Below, one piece after another: positions 13,445 through 13,706 of a stretch of 13,706 nt of DNA. Numbering within the stretch: position 1 is the stretch's first letter; each line of letters begins with the position of its first letter. Source of the stretch: CAYVQZ01 sp964453435 (GTDB taxonomy: Bacteria; Abyssobacteria; SURF-5); NCBI GenBank assembly GCA_964453435.1, contig CAYVQZ010000087.1, forward strand, positions 1 to 13,706, given 5' to 3'. The notes below the pieces were generated by a model. The model saw only the letters and a list, made by a program, of their open reading frames with translations, was not told where the DNA came from and did not search any database. The translations under genes and the position numbers were made by a program.

Positions 13445-13706
13445 TCAATCCGGCGGCTGTTCCTCTTTCCACACGGAGTACCACAGCGCTCCGTCGATGC
13501 CTTTTTTGTTGGCAAACGCCTCCCGAATCTTGTCGGCAAGCAAGTCCATGTCATACGGCTTGGTCAGATACGCGTAGACCTCATCGCGCCAACTCTCGAG
13601 CGCCGAGTGTATCGTTCCGTGAGCCGTCAGCATGATCACGGGCAAGGCGGGTTTGATGATTTTCAGTTCCCGCAGCGTTTCATTGCCGTCCATGCCCGGC
13701 ATTTTC
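13445..13706 (-). CDS. Response regulator, partial (C-terminal part of a receiver; runs off the right edge)
   Basis: The visible frame begins just after the phosphoacceptor region (KMPGMDGNETL) and continues with PVIMLTAHGT and the conserved Lys in YLTKPYDMDLL, then ends with an acidic tail. It is the third member of the tandem set, sharing DEVYAYLTKP with DEVFAYLSKP of the next gene. The start and acidic pocket lie outside the window. The protein ends about 30 residues after the receiver fold, so it is most likely a single-domain regulator, unless a further domain precedes the receiver. Confidence 0.9.
   Translation of the reverse strand, partial: KMPGMDGNETLRELKIIKPALPVIMLTAHGTIHSALESWRDEVYAYLTKPYDMDLLADKIREAFANKKGIDGALWYSVWKEEQPPD

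Overview
The window is bacterial, densely coded and mostly read from the minus strand. An outer-membrane beta-barrel protein with a signal peptide and a C-terminal Phe points to a Gram-negative-type envelope. Shine-Dalgarno sites are good and genes are packed in overlapping operons. An ADP-forming acyl-CoA synthetase and many stand-alone receivers fit an uncultured anaerobe, perhaps of the Desulfobacterota or a related lineage; the taxon is a guess from gene style, not something the sequence proves.

Layout. 1-582 is non-coding and repeat-rich, with a 43-nt inverted repeat pair. 583-5420 (minus) is a tight four-gene operon: glgC (ADP-glucose synthesis), an unrecognised 100-aa protein, a diguanylate cyclase with a degenerate receiver, and a fused ADP-forming acetyl-CoA synthetase. 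A sigma-54-like promoter lies about 100 nt upstream of glgC. 5421-6269 is non-coding and holds a family of hairpin-bearing repeats (REP-like) whose stems differ in sequence but stay paired. 6270-7412 (plus) encodes a DUF481 outer-membrane protein; it runs head-on into the remnant of a response regulator cut after about 30 residues.

7422-11656 (minus) is a signalling operon. From a sigma-70-like promoter near 11725-11754 it reads: a fusion of a degenerate cytidylate-kinase-like domain, a BON-like segment and a receiver; a membrane dCache histidine kinase with all catalytic boxes; a single-domain receiver; a kinase-like protein that keeps the phosphoacceptor His but has lost the ATP-binding motifs; and the truncated receiver. 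11964 to the right edge (minus) is a second signalling cluster: three related receiver genes in tandem, one fused to a CBS pair and one running off the window.

How it may work together. There are seven receivers or receiver remnants and no recognisable DNA-binding output. The likely theme is phosphorelay and protein-protein signalling, with possible nucleotide sensing (CBS, kinase-like domain) and c-di-GMP output, next to carbon-storage and acetate/energy genes. The most unusual items are the kinase-like/BON-like/receiver fusion, the ATPase-dead Spo0B/ChpT-like candidate, and the diguanylate cyclase whose receiver has Glu in place of the phosphoacceptor Asp.
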